DNA of 64,000 nt from Cycas panzhihuaensis (lineage: Eukaryota > Cycadophyta): NCBI GenBank assembly GCA_023213395.1, contig CM041465.1, positions 90,403,741-90,467,740 on the forward strand, written 5' to 3'. The stretch's first letter is position 1. Each line of letters starts with the position of its first letter. The notes under the pieces were generated by a model. The model worked only from the letters and a program-made list of their open reading frames with translations. It was not told where the DNA came from and did no database searches. A program made the position numbers and the translations under genes. Of this stretch, positions 34,990-46,273 are shown in pieces.

Positions 34990-36345
34990 GCTAACTAGTC
35001 TTCTGCCTTTTGGATTCTTTGCAAATCTGGTGGTGGTCTTTTGTTCTGGACTTCTAACTCAGTAACCAGGTGCCGAATAACTTTGGCGAGGAATGAGATG
35101 TTCCAATGTGCCACATTATGTGGCTGACACTCCATTGGATCAATTCCTTCCTCCGTCAATTCTTCATTATTGTAATCAAAGTCCACCTCAACTGGTTGAC
35201 TGTTAAAGATTTTCAAAATTTCTTTTTTAGCTTTCTTTGCGGCAACTCTTCTGTTCCTCCTTTCCTCTTCGGTGTTTGCAATTTTTTCAGGTTGCGGGGT
35301 TGGCTGGGGCTCTTATGCTTTCTTCTTTACCAACATATTACCTTCCTTCTGTTTCCCTTTTTTAATTTCCTCCTCCTTATTCTTCTCCTCTTTATTTTTT
35401 TTTCTTCATTCTCCTTCTGCTTATCGGCTAGCGAGGTTGCCTCTTCCCGCTACCATTTCCCCTTCTTTTCCTCTGTTGGTGTCAGCTGAAGGTTGCTAGC
35501 TTGAACTTTCTTCAAGAAGAATTTCTTTACTTTTTCTTGAATCTCTCCTCGCCAAATCTCTCCCTTCTCCCTAAAGTGATTAATCCATCCGCTTATTGCT
35601 GATTGTTCTAGCTTTGTCGCATGTAACTCCAACTTAGGACACTAAGAATATAGCAGTCCTTGGAACATGCTTTGATGATAAAAAATTGTTGACTCAGGTT
35701 TAGCCTTAATGTTAGCAATTTGTCTGAAAATCTACTTGAAAGAAACGATGTCCAATTGAACTTGTCTCCTTTCGCTACTCGCAGAAGCGCTGATCTCATT
35801 TTTGTGGGTACATACAAGTTTTTTTGGCTTAATATCACTCTGGTGAAGAGGAAATGGGCCACCCAACGCGTCAAGTCATCCGCAATTCCAACGATGCAAA
35901 TACTAGATGTAGAAACATCTGTTATTTGTGCACCTAATTGCTTTGTTGCTTACTCCCACAGAATTCTTTTATCTCTGGGTACTTTTTCACCAGAATCTAG
36001 TAACCTTGAAATTTGCACAATGGCCTTTGCTGAAATGTCCAAAAGACTCGGTTGATGCACTACTAATTGAATCATTTCCGTCATGAATTCTATAGCCGCT
36101 GGAAATAACCCAATTTGCACGAATTGTACGAAGCCATCATCTGTCAATATAACTTTCCTCTTGTCCTCTTTGGGCATGTTCCACCATGCATTCCTAATTC
36201 CATCATCGTCTACTTCTCGAAAATTAATCTGAATTTGTCCGATCTTCTTCATCCTAATCTTCTTCAAATTTTCCAAAACTTCCCTGGTTTTCATCTTCAA
36301 CCTTGCTGCCTTGTATCTTGCTCGACCATGCAAAACCATCATGAC
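34990..36345 (-). pseudogene. Post-integrase ORF of G3, function unknown
   Basis: An open stretch of 130 residues (35950-36342) reads RARYKAARLKMKTREVLENL, then a basic linker, REVDDDGIRNAWWNMPKEDK, and PRDKRILWE. It is followed by 35608-35874 (WVAHFLFTRVILSQKNLYVP ... WTSFLSSRF), 35450-35632 (ISGWINHFREKGEIWRGEIQ), a Glu/Lys-rich linker, and 34995-35216 (NSQPVEVDFDYNNEEL ... LQRIQKAED). All blocks line up in order with G1 21429-22720. About 450 residues in the intact state. No zinc finger, protease, polymerase or clear membrane segment is visible. Stops separate the blocks here. Confidence 0.65.
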
Positions 36346-36959
36346 TTGAAATCATGGTTGCAATAACTCAGTTGCAACCCTAACGTACTACCTTTTCTTC
36401 CGTCCAATGCATGTCGACCACTTGTCACCATATTTACATTTCACATTGTCTTGGTATGTACGTTCATAAGATTGCCACCAATTTTCGCTGATTTATCGTC
36501 GCCATTATTAATTGAATGTCCCTTATTTTGATTTTGCTTTTTCTTGATTTGATGTCATCGTCTTTCTTTTTGCAGAATTTCCATAACACTCTTCTGTATT
36601 TCTAACTGTTATCCCTTACTACGCCTTGATTATATTTGGGATAATCTTTTCCTTTTATTACAACTGACTACATTCCTTCTGAGTTACATCTTCACTTCTC
36701 CCTGTTGCTCCGATTGCGCCTAGTTTTTTTGCATTCTGTATTGCAACTCCGCCATTCATCGTAAATCTGCATCGATCATAGGTCTCGTGTTTGAATCGTA
36801 ATGCTTTTTGACCTGTGTTTCATCTTCTACTTCCTGATCGCAACCTTCTTTCTTCTTTAACTGTAACCTTCTTTTAAGTTGCAACCTTTTCGCCTTTCTT
36901 ATGTCCAAGTCGCAATCGTTTCACTTCCCTAGTTGCCATTTTGTCCTTTTAATTAAGTT
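36346..36959. other. Spacer between G3 extra ORF and minisatellite
   Basis: No coding motif. It contains scattered GTTGCAAC words that grade into the array, so it may be decayed minisatellite plus upstream part of the extra ORF. Confidence 0.4.
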
Positions 36960-38070
36960 CCAGTTGCAGCTGGTCGCATTTGAGTTGCACTCAATTTGCC
37001 TCTTGGGTTGCGACTTTTTGTGTTCAAGTTATGACCTATTACATTCAAGTTATAACTAAATATGTTCAAGTTGTAACTAATTTGCCTTCTTGGTTGCAAC
37101 CAATTTGCGTCTAAGTTGCAACCGTTTATGTCTAAGTTGCAACTAATTTGCTTCCAGGTTGCAACTGCTTATCTCCAAGTTGCAATCAACTTGCATTTCA
37201 ATTGCAACCGCGTATGCCCTAGTTGCAACCAATTTGCGTCCAAGTTGCAACCGCTTTCGTACATGTTGCAACCGCTTTATGTCTAGGTTGCAACCACTTT
37301 GCATCCAGGTTGCAACTGCTTTCGTACATGTTGAAACCACTTTATGTCTAGGTTGCAACCACTTTGCATCCAAGTTGCAACCGCTTTCGTCCAAGTTGCA
37401 ACCGCTTGCGTCCAAGTTGCAATGACTTTGCGTCCTGGTTGCAACTGCTTACATCCAAGTTGCAATGATTTTGTGTCCTGGTTGCAATTGCTTACATCCA
37501 AGTTGCAACCACTTTATGTCTTGGTTGCAACTTCTTTGCATCTAGGTTGCAACCACTTTCTTCTAAGTTGCAACCACTTTCTTCTAAGTTGCAACCATTT
37601 GCTTTCAAGTTGCAACTGCTTTGCATCTTGGTTGCAACTGCTTGCGTCCAAGTTACAACTGCTTTGCGTCTAGATTGCAACCACTTGCATCCAAGTTGCA
37701 ACTGCTTGCGTCCAAGTTGCAACTGCTTTGCGTCCAGGTTCCAATCGCTTGCGTCCAGGTTGCAACTGCTTGCGTCTAAGTTGCAACAGCTTTGCGTCTA
37801 GGTTGCAATCACTTGCGTCCAAGTTGTAACTGCTTGCGTCCAAGTTGCGACTGCTTGTATCCAAGTTGTAATTGTTCTTCCTTCTTGGTTGCAACTGTTC
37901 TTCCTTCTTGGTTGCAACCTTTTGTGTCCTAGATTGCAACCATTTTGTTCCATGAGTTGCAACCTTCTACATCTCGGGTTGCAACTGCTCTTCCTTCTTG
38001 GTTGCAACCTTTTGCGTCCCGGGTTGCAACCATTTTGTTTAATAAATTGTAACCTTTTGCATCCATGTTT
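36960..38070. repeat. 21-22-bp minisatellite (GTTGCAACYGCTTGCGTCCAA type)
   Basis: Roughly 45-50 imperfect units over 1.1 kb, most 21 bp, some 22 bp, each starting GTTGCAAC. It lies between the G3 integrase and its post-integrase ORF. Because 21 is divisible by three and stops are rare in the unit, long spurious ORFs appear in several frames on both strands. It is related in sequence to the G1 LTR minisatellite (GTTGCAACCGGAT). Confidence 0.95.
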
Positions 38071-38179
38071 TAAAGTCATAAAGGAAATTTTGTTCCCATG
38101 GTTCTTGTCCTTCTCTTTTTTTTTTTTTTTTAACTTGTTGTATACTGTTTCAGTCGATTTCCTTTGACTGGTTTTTCTA

Positions 38180-39388
38180 GCAGTGTTCCATCAAGTTGTT
38201 GGAGTTGCACTGCTCCATTTGACTAGATTTGGTTCACCTTGTATGTACCAAGCCACTTCAACTTTAATTTTCTAGGTATTTTTTGAAACTTACTATCACA
38301 AAAAAGAACAAGATCTCCTTCTTGAAACTATGGGACTTTGAGATATCCATCATACCATGCTTTTTGTCTCATCTTTTCTGCTTTTAATTCCCCCAAGGCC
38401 CTTGCTCGTTTTTCATCCAGTTTCATTAAATCTACGTGCCGTTGGTTCTGTGAATCATCCTCAGACATCCATAACTCAGATGCCACTCTCAAACTTTCTA
38501 TCTAGAATTCCAGAGGAAGTACAACCTCCAATCCATAGACCAATTCGAATGGAGTTTGCTTGTGGGGCCCTTTTATTGTTGTCTTATCAGCCCATAAAAT
38601 AGAATGAAGCCGTTCTGCCCAGTCCATTCATCCTTGATTGTAGATTTTAGATAATGCCAGTTTTAGAATTTTATTTATGCTTTCCACTTGCCTATTTGCT
38701 CGTGGATAATATAGGGAAGACTTTGAATGTTGAATAAATTTTTTTTGTGTAAGATGTTTTATTGTTTCGTTAAGGAAGTTGCTTCCCTAGTCGGAAACAA
38801 TTTCTAATGGGCAGCCAAATCGGATAATTATCATTTCGTATAAGAACCAGACTGTACTCTGAGCATCGCATGTTCTCATTGCTTTTACTTCGGTCCATTT
38901 TGTCAAGAAATCAGTGATGACTAGAATGTACCTTACGTTTATATGCCTGGCTGGTGGACTGATAGGTCCAACAAAATCCAACGGCCATTTTTCAAATGGA
39001 GCTTGAGCTAATATGGGACACAAGGGCATAAAATGATTCTTTGTCAGCTTCCCCACTCGCTAGCATGCATCACAACTATGGACTCACTTTTGTACATCTT
39101 CAAAATTTGTAGGCCACCAAAGTCCTGTCAATAAAATTTTCTTACTCATTGATTCAATACCTTGATGTCTTGTTGCGGCCCGTGGGCTTTTTTGATGACA
39201 ACTTCCACTTCATACTGCATTATATATCTCCTTAGGACTTGATCGGGTCCCATCCTATATAACATTCTTTGGATTAGTTGGAAGGGAAAAGTTTTTCTGA
39301 TGAAGCTTTGTCGTTCGATGCGGTCCATCCCTAGTGATTTTTGTTCCATTGCCAGATACTGTGCTATATCCTCATACCATTTAGGCAC
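38180..39388 (-). pseudogene. Integrase of G3
   Basis: The linker and N-terminal part (MPKWYEDIAQYLAMEQKSLG ... YIMQYEVEVVIKKAHG) is at 39146-39388. The core (APFEKWPLDFVGPI, TDFLTKWTEVKAM, FGCPLEIVSD) is at 38787-39056. The C-terminal GPY-like motif WLGTYKV lies near 38250, where G1 has WLGPYRV. Stops lie between the blocks. Confidence 0.85.
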
Positions 39389-39466
39389 TGCTTGGATGGA
39401 GAATAATTATGCATTCGAAAAATCGTCCTGGATTCTTGTTCCTGGTTCCCCGTCTGCTTCTCTCGA

Positions 39467-39910
39467 TTATAAGTCTGGAATTGTATGCTTAACACCTTTC
39501 TTGACGATGATCTGGAAACTAAATTCCTGGAACAACATGAGCCACCTATTGATTCTTCCTTGGACTATAAGCTTATTGATTAAATACTGAAGGGCTTGAT
39601 GATCTACGAAAAAAACAAATGGATTAGCTAGTAAATAGTGTCTAAATTTCTGGAGAGCATATACCATGCCCAACCCTTCTCGTTCTGTCACTGAATAATT
39701 TTTCGGCCTTCGTTAGTTTCAGGCTTGGAAAATAGATTGGTAGATCAATTTTATCATCTTCTGGCTATGTCAATGCACATCCAATAGCAAACAAAGAGGC
39801 ATCTACATGTACATGAAAGGGTTCATCCCAATCTAGAAATCTAAGGATTGGTGCTTAGGCTATCTTTCTTTTCAACAATTCAAATGCTGTAGCTGCCATT
39901 GCCATTCAGT
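39467..39910 (-). pseudogene. RNase H of G3
   Basis: It reads FLDWDEPFHVHVDASLFAIG, then EGLGMVYALQKFRHYLL, FFVDHQALQYLIN and IVKKGVKHTIPDL. These match the G1 RNase H blocks at 19440-19820. Stops follow near 39855, 39720 and 39467. Confidence 0.82.
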
Positions 39911-41017
39911 CTTCTTTTTTAATAGGATTTCTAGGGGGTTAACTATCTGAGCATAAATTTTTATGAACTTTCGATAGTACCCTATCATCCATAAAAATCC
40001 TTTAACCTGCCTTTGTGTTTTTGGCACTAGGAAGATTAAAATCACTACTACCTTATTTGGATCTGTGAGCAATCCATTCTTTGTCACCACATGACCCAGT
40101 AAGATCCTAAATGGTACCATAAAAGTGCATTTTGCATGATTCAAACATAAATTGTTCTTTCTACATGTTTCAAGCATCAAATGTAAACAACCAAGATGAT
40201 CTTTTAATAAAGTAAACAATGTCCAATCGTCCAGAAATACCTCGATTGTTTTCCTTATCATTTGTCTGAAGATATTGAGAATTGCTCTCTAGAACGTTGC
40301 AGGGGCATTCGTTAACCCAAATGGCATTACTTTGAATGCATATGTACCCCATTTTGTGACGAAGGTCGTCTTTAATTGGTCTTCGGGTGCAATTCAGACC
40401 TGATTATACTCGCTAAATCCATCAGTAAATGAGTACACATCATGTTCTGCCACTTTTTCTAGAATATCCTCTGTGAAAGGAATTGGAAACGGATCCTTTT
40501 TAGTGGCTTTGTTTAAAGCTTTTCAGTTGACACAAACTCTAAGCTTCTCATTTTTCTTTGGGATGACTATAATGGGACTTGCCCATTCACTATTTTCAAC
40601 TTCAAAAATATAATCTGCTTCCAATAACTTATCAAGCTTGACTTTAACTTTCTCCTTGTACTTTGGATTCATACGGTATGGCCTTTGCCTTATTGGTTTA
40701 GTTCCTATCAAATCGATTTTGTGCTCACCCAACTCTGGTGGAATGCCTTTTAAATCCTTATAGGACCAGGTAAACACATCCTTGTATTCTAAGAATAATG
40801 AGGTAGCTTGTTGCACCATTTTCTCTTTCTAGTAATCACCTAAGGTGATCATCTGGGGCTGCTCTTCTATCCCAATGTTGATTTCTTTCATCTTCAATTT
40901 TTCCCCTTGCACTGCTTTGCCATCTGGACTTAACATGTATGCTAGCGTGATATCTACGCTATGGTCTCCATATTCCAACGCAGAGTAAGTGGGCGGAATG
41001 GTTTGTTGTTCCTGCAA
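39872..41017 (-). pseudogene. Reverse transcriptase of G3
   Basis: It contains [62 protein letters not shown], the catalytic box FLDD in EVFLDDWTLF (40226-40237) and LLGHVVTKNGLLTDPNKV. Canonical gypsy RT has YxDD; here the first residue is Phe, with both Asp kept. Stops at 40521, about 40400 and 40290 interrupt it. The upstream 40829-41017 segment (YSALEYGDHSVDITLAYML) is the usual RT-preceding linker. Confidence 0.85.
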
Positions 41018-41455
41018 AATTCCCTCTTTAATTTCTATCTAAAAATAACGCTCTTCTTTTTTCAGAGTTCTTTTCTTTAATTTTTGTAAAATTCCTTGAA
41101 TGTGTTCATTTGGACTATAATACGTGAAAGTCTGATAAAAAGTTTTCACTATTGCATCCCATTCTATCAGTTTTATTCTTTCACAAGAATTATACCAAAC
41201 AGTGGAAATTCCTTTGAATGTTGTCCCCCTATATTAAGTCCATTATTTTTTTTGAATTTCTTGTGCTGCCCATTTCTGAATACACCTTTGCACATGTAAA
41301 TATGGATCATCCCCATTCCGAAATGAGGGAAATTCATTCGTTTGGAATCTTATTAAATTTTTTTTATTCATTTCTTGCCAGAAATTGAAATTTTGTGTAG
41401 ATGTGTCATACCAAATCCGAACTTGTCCTATCAAAGAATAGGGAAAGACAAGATA

Positions 41456-42490
41456 CTAGAATTGTTGTTGCCATTTATTTTTCATTATTTTAATACATTG
41501 TTGCAGATGATTTTTTGCTTGTTCTGGGTCACCGTTATATTTAGGTAGTTCGCAAACTATAGAAGCACTTTTTCCTTGTACATTCTTTTCTATTTGGGGT
41601 GATTCTAGTTGTGTTTTTTCCTCGTCCTCTTCTTCTGAAGAATCTATGCAGCACTCGAAATGATAACATGAAGCTGGTTTTGTCTCTTCCCAGGCATTAT
41701 GTAGCCAATTCAACATATAGGAAGATGAAGGGTTGTTTAACAACACTGGTTGCATTTGAAAAGCTATTTCGGAACAAGGACTTACTGTAGATTTTGTGGT
41801 TGCTGTTGTAGATGAGGCTCTACTTTCGTCTTCAATCTTTTCTATCTTTGGCATGTCTAAGCATAAGAGAAAGACCACTGTCTTCTCTCCTGCTAGAAGA
41901 GTGAATGTATGTCTCCCCCAATCCTGGATTGCCTTTGTAGCCAATAACCAAGGCCTTCCCAACAAGGTTGTATAAGTCTTTCTTTGATACTGCATTCGAA
42001 TTATTGCAAAATCCAACAATACAGTTACTTCTGCGACTGTTACTAGGATATTCAACAGTGTTCCCATGGGCCTTACTTGTATTGATTGGCTAATCTAATG
42101 GAATAATCCGAGGCAACCATATTGGGCCTTCCCAAGGCTATCTAGGAGGATTCAGGTAGTACATTTACTCGAGGCCCCCATCCACAATATTCTACATAAA
42201 GTTGTTCTGAAAACCATCATTAGGACTTTGGAATCTACTCTCATGTCTTTTATGGCTCTAAGAATTGGTTTTTCAATTTGATCTAATACCAATTGCTGGA
42301 AGTACCATGCTTTCCACCACTTAAACACTACTGATATAGGGATTGATACTCCTAATTCAGTAAGTATATCCTTTACAATTTGCAACTGTTGCCAAGGATT
42401 CATACCTTCTTGCAGTTGTGTTGTTCTCCTTTTGTAATGCAGGCCTTTGAGTCTTCCTTTTTGCGACTCTTCCTGTTGAACTTCCCCCAT
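41456..42490 (-). pseudogene. Protease region of G3
   Basis: The frame 41456-42067 contains YTTLLGRPWLLATKAIQDWG, the conserved block after the retropepsin domain in this gypsy lineage (flap/ILGRPW region), followed by a Glu-rich tail and QAKNHLQQCIKIMKNKW. The active-site D[ST]G is not seen in the preceding frame (42152-42490), which is damaged. Function lost. Confidence 0.6.
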
Positions 42491-42559
42491 GGCATCTTGA
42501 AGAATTTTTACTGCTTCCTACAATCGTTGCTTCTCCATTGTTGGATCTAGAAAATTATC

Positions 42560-43677
42560 TTGAAGGGGAGGAGGTCTCGTTGATTTGCTGCTACGCGTTT
42601 GCAGATAAGCCGACTTTTCTTGATCCAAAACCACATCCACTAAATTAGCATTATGAAGTTTGTTGTTCTTTGGGCAATTTGGCCATTCATAGTTTGTTGG
42701 TCCACATTCTTCACAGATGTATTCTCCTCATTTCTTTGCTAGTGGACACTCCGATCTATAATCTCCCCATCTTTGGCATAACAAACAACGAATCGGTCTT
42801 GTCTTCCCCTTGTATTACCTTGAGATTCCGCATTCTATTTTTTGTGAATAGACTATGAATTTCGCCTTCGCTATTCTTGGGTCTTAGATAACATTCCCAT
42901 GTGTTATGATTATTCCTTTGGCAATTGTCACACCATTTCATCGATCCTCCATGCTCATTTTTCAAATGTCCTGGCTGATTGCAAGGTGGGGGACACTAGA
43001 TATTTTCCCTTGATTTTTCAAGCCTCAAACGTGACAACTCTGTGCATAGTTTCTTTAGCTCCTGATTATGTTGCATATTACTGGGATATGAATTGTAGGT
43101 TGTTGCTTCAACGCTTCCACTTCTTTCTTCAAGGCTTAGATTTCTGGGTTAGTACCCATCTACGGCATTTGTGTGGGTTATATTGTCATGCCCGTTATCG
43201 GAAAATATGTTGAGGGTTGTGTCACTAGCTGGGAATACGCTGACTTCATTTGGTTTTCAAATTTCAGCGCTATCTCCCTCACTTGCTCATATTTGTTCAT
43301 CGGATGCAGCATTACTTTGTCTCTAAGTTGGGGTATCAATCCTTGTACGAAATACTTCATTGCCAACATGGGATTGATTGTTGTCGTCGACTGCATTTTA
43401 TTTATGATAACTCGTATCCTTCCATCAAAATCGTTGACAAACTCCTCAAGATACTGTTAAATTTCTTCCAAAGCTTGTAAGATGGCTATTGGATCTCTTA
43501 ATTTTTGAAAACGATTCAAACATTGCTCCTGCAATTGATTCCAGTTTAATTGTTGTGCTGCTACATATTGAAAGCATGCCACTGGGGGTCCCCTCGATGT
43601 TGAAAAAAAAAGGGCTTTTATTTCTTCCTAATCTGCAGTCCTTTTGATTTGGATTGTGTTTTTAAATAACGCCAGAT
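42560..43677 (-). pseudogene. Gag C-terminal half of G3 with three Cys-rich knuckles
   Basis: It resumes at the E insertion point: ALFKNTIQIKR, LNRFQKLRDPIAILQALEEI, VNDFDGRI, FVQGLIPQLRDKVMLHPMNK, IALKFENQMK. Then come Cys motifs CDNCQRNNHNTWEC (CX2CX4HX4C), CLLCQRWGDYRSEC and CEECGPTNYEWPNC. Three successive knuckles is more than the one or two usual for gypsy gag. Stops near 42730 and 43455. Confidence 0.78.
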
Positions 43678-44254
43678 TGTGGAAAATGGGCATTAGGCCA
43701 CATTAGTCCCAAGATCATAAGTACAAGCATAATACTGAAAATGCATGAAAGCATGAAAGCATGAAAGAGCATAAAGAGAAATAGGAGCAAGAGAAAATGA
43801 TACCCAATATGTGGAGTTGGAATTGGTCCAACCTCCCAAGAAGAAACAGCTTGATTAGCAAACTGATAGCACAACAATACAGCTCCAACTCTCCTTGTGA
43901 GACAATGAGGAGAGGTCTCATTATATAGAGTGAAATGAGAGACTTAAGGCCTTGGATGTTTGACAAGTGTCAAACATCCAAGATACATGACTTGGATCAT
44001 GAGCAAAAGTGCTTGGATCCTCACCTAAGGCCTTGGATGTTTGACAAGTGTCAAACATCCAAGATACATGACTTGGATTATGAGCAAAAGTGCATGAGGG
44101 TCCATTTGACCCTTTAGTGACAACGTTGTGTCACTATAAAGAATGTGGGTGTGCACTTTATCACTTAAGTGATAAGTCACCCCTAAAGTAAAAAGTGCAT
44201 ATATTACAAAAAATAAAAGTACATTAACTTAACATTTAAACATAAGGTTTAACA
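43678..44254 (-). repeat. 3' LTR of copia E
   Basis: It contains an 81-bp internal tandem duplication (43950-44030 and from 44031) that carries the hairpin with GGATGTTTGAC arms, so the hairpin is present twice (43954-43979, 44035-44060). The 18-bp palindrome TTATCACTTAAGTGATAA is at 44158-44175. Confidence 0.93.
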
Positions 44255-44264
44255 CCCCCCCTTA

Positions 44265-45271
44265 CTATTTATAATGTTAAGTCGGACACCAAGACCATCT
44301 CTAAATTTTACAAATTTGTCTCTACCAAGTGGCTTGGTAAAGATATCTCGTCTGTTGCTCGGTTGGTCGATATTGAAGTGTGATCTCACCACCGTACATG
44401 CTCCCCGATGAAATGGTGGTGAACTTCAATATGCTTGGTCCGCGTGGAAAGCGAGGATTCTTAGTTAGCTTGAGGACACTCGATTGTCACAATGAAGGTC
44501 GGTCTGCTGCTGAAATCCAAGCTCACCAAGAATCCGTCGAGCGGATAGCCTCACAAGTCTGCTGACCGCAGCTTTGTATTCCGCTTGATGGAGGACAAGG
44601 TAACATTTGGTTGCTTTTGCAACTCCATGAAACAAATCTTGAACCAAGGGTAAAACAAGAACCCGAGGTAGATTTCTGCTATCCCGGCATCCCGCCTAAT
44701 CGTAATCGAGAACCCCTCCAAAGTGAAGTTCTCCTTATGTACATACTCAAGTCCAAGCGCAATGTTCCTTTGATATACTTGAGTATGCGTTTTTGCATTC
44801 CGTTGTATCCGATTGGGTTGAGACATGTAACGAGCAAATCCCAATTGCAAATGAAATGTCCGGACGAGTGTTGGTGAGATAAATCAAGCTACCAATCAAC
44901 TGCCGATAGAGAGTGGGATCACTGGTTCGACTTCCTCATTGAGAGAAAGCTTGGTGCCTTGGGTCTCCATGGGTGTGGCGTGCCTTGCGATCGTGCATCC
45001 CGAATCTCCTGCAAGATGTCCCAAGAATATTTTGCTTGGGAAATGAAGATATAGCCCGGGCACGCCATACCTCAAAGCCTAGAAAGTAATGGAGAAGTCC
45101 AAGATCGGTCATCTCAAAACTTCTCTTCAAATCATTCTCGAGAACATTTATGAGCTTAGTGTCATCCCGTGATCACTAAGTCATCTACATACAAGGCAAT
45201 ATAAATGACATGGTGATGTTCATGTTTGATATACAAGTTTGGATCGGATGTGGATCGATGAAACCCATGTC
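44265..45271 (-). pseudogene. RT end and RNase H of copia E
   Basis: The RT catalytic box YVDD is at 45180-45191. Frames then break repeatedly. RNase H words (NVTLSSI, FARYMSQPNR) occur in separate short frames, and the C-terminal block GREKFVKF is recognisable from homology with A and B at 44290-44340. Small deletions of 1-6 bp relative to A and B are frequent. Confidence 0.8.
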
Positions 45272-46073
45272 TCAAAAAGTATTCATCGATTTTGCGTACC
45301 ATGCCCTAGGAGCTTGCTTCAAGCCATACAAAGCCTTCTTGAGGCGACATACTAAATGCTCCTTGCCTTGTTCCTTGTAACCAGGAGGTTGCTCCAAGTA
45401 TACCTCCTCTTGAAGATCGCCGTTGAGGAAGGCGCTCTTCACGTCCATTTGATATACGACCCATTTGCATTGTGCAGCTAAGGCCAAGAGAAGTCTGATG
45501 GTGTTCATGTTTGCTACAAGTGCAAAGGTCTCCTCGTAATCAATTCCTTCTATTTGTTTAAATCCCTTTGCTACAAGTCTTGCTTTATGTCGCTTGAGTG
45601 TCCCATCAGAATGGAATTTGGTCTTGTAGACCCATTTACAACTGATTGCCTGTTTGTGTGGAGGCAATTCGACCAAGTCCCAAGTATCATTCTTGTGAAT
45701 GGATTGAATCTCCTCATCCATGGCAGCTTTCCAACTATCACTTTGTGAAGCCTCTGCAAAGGTAGTAGGCTCATCAGTAGAAAGCACTTCAGCCATAAGT
45801 GCAAAGTTTGTTTGCTGCCGATACTTTGATGGACGTTTCCCTTCAATGATATGACCATCCTGTACCGTTTGAATGTACCACTTAGGTAACTTTTGAAATG
45901 ATGTGGCATGAACCTCAATATCTTCTGGTCTAAGTGTAGGAGCAGCAGAAGATGAAGTGGAAGGTTCAAGTGGAGCAGATGAAGATGAAGTAGAGTGCAG
46001 AAGGTGCGGATGAAGAACATGCTGTGTAACATTCACCGGAACCCAACTCCTCAACAATCTTTTTCCCTTTGTC
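45272..46073 (-). pseudogene. RT N-terminal and palm region of copia E
   Basis: An open stretch with few faults. It covers a Ser/Pro-rich linker, ALMAEVLSTDEPTTFAEASQ, WKAAMDEEIQSIHKNDTWDL, VYKTKFHSDGTLKRHKARLV, FQ-equivalent VYQMDVKSAFLNGDLQEEVY, and LYGLKQAPRAWYAKSMNTF. At that point a small deletion shifts the frame just before the YVDD region. Confidence 0.88.
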
Positions 46074-46273
46074 AATGGGGGGTTGGATTGATGGGATATG
46101 GAAGTGTTTTTGATGATGGTGAAGAAAGATTAGATGTGTTGAGAGATGGATTTTTGTGGGAAGTGGATGATAGAAGTTGTAGGGTTTGGTATGGATTGGA
46201 TATGGTAGAAAGATGGATTTAAGGGTATGTTTGTCGAAGTTTGTTGTTTGTTGATGTGGTATGTGGATATATG
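46074..46273 (-). other. Patch of near-total coding-strand G-to-C replacement in E integrase
   Basis: The + strand has no C between 46074 and 46234 and only one (46235) up to 46273. Ungapped alignment to copia B (16243-16442; constant offset 29831) shows that at 32 sites where B has C, E has G at 27, T at 4 and C at 1. G sites are largely unchanged, and flanks on both sides are ordinary. In protein terms the block CIFVGYAIHSKAYKLYDP of A and B has become SIFLPYPIHTKPYNFYHP, as expected if each coding G became C. The frame stays open because TAG and TGA cannot occur without G. Confidence 0.92.

Noticed and set aside
35608-36342. Post-integrase ORF as a retroviral-type envelope
   Set aside because: No signal peptide, clear membrane span or cleavage site; hydrophobic stretches are short and interrupted by charged residues.
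36960-38070. Regularly spaced GTTGCAAC repeats resembling a CRISPR array
   Set aside because: There are no unique spacers of constant length: the units abut directly (21-22 bp) and diverge gradually. The context is a plant retrotransposon.
37143-38079. Several 70-110 residue ORFs with repeated VATWTQAVATW-like words on both strands
   Set aside because: By-products of a 21-bp repeat with few stops; every frame looks similar and no start or family supports a protein.
43950-44060. Hairpins in the E LTR as inserted MITEs
   Set aside because: They occur at the same place in A, B and E LTRs and have no own target-site duplication; they are part of the LTR.
44400-45100. Excess of CG dinucleotides in E compared with B as directional mutation
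   Set aside because: B and A have TG or CA at these sites; retention of CG in a younger copy and methylation decay in older copies explains it.
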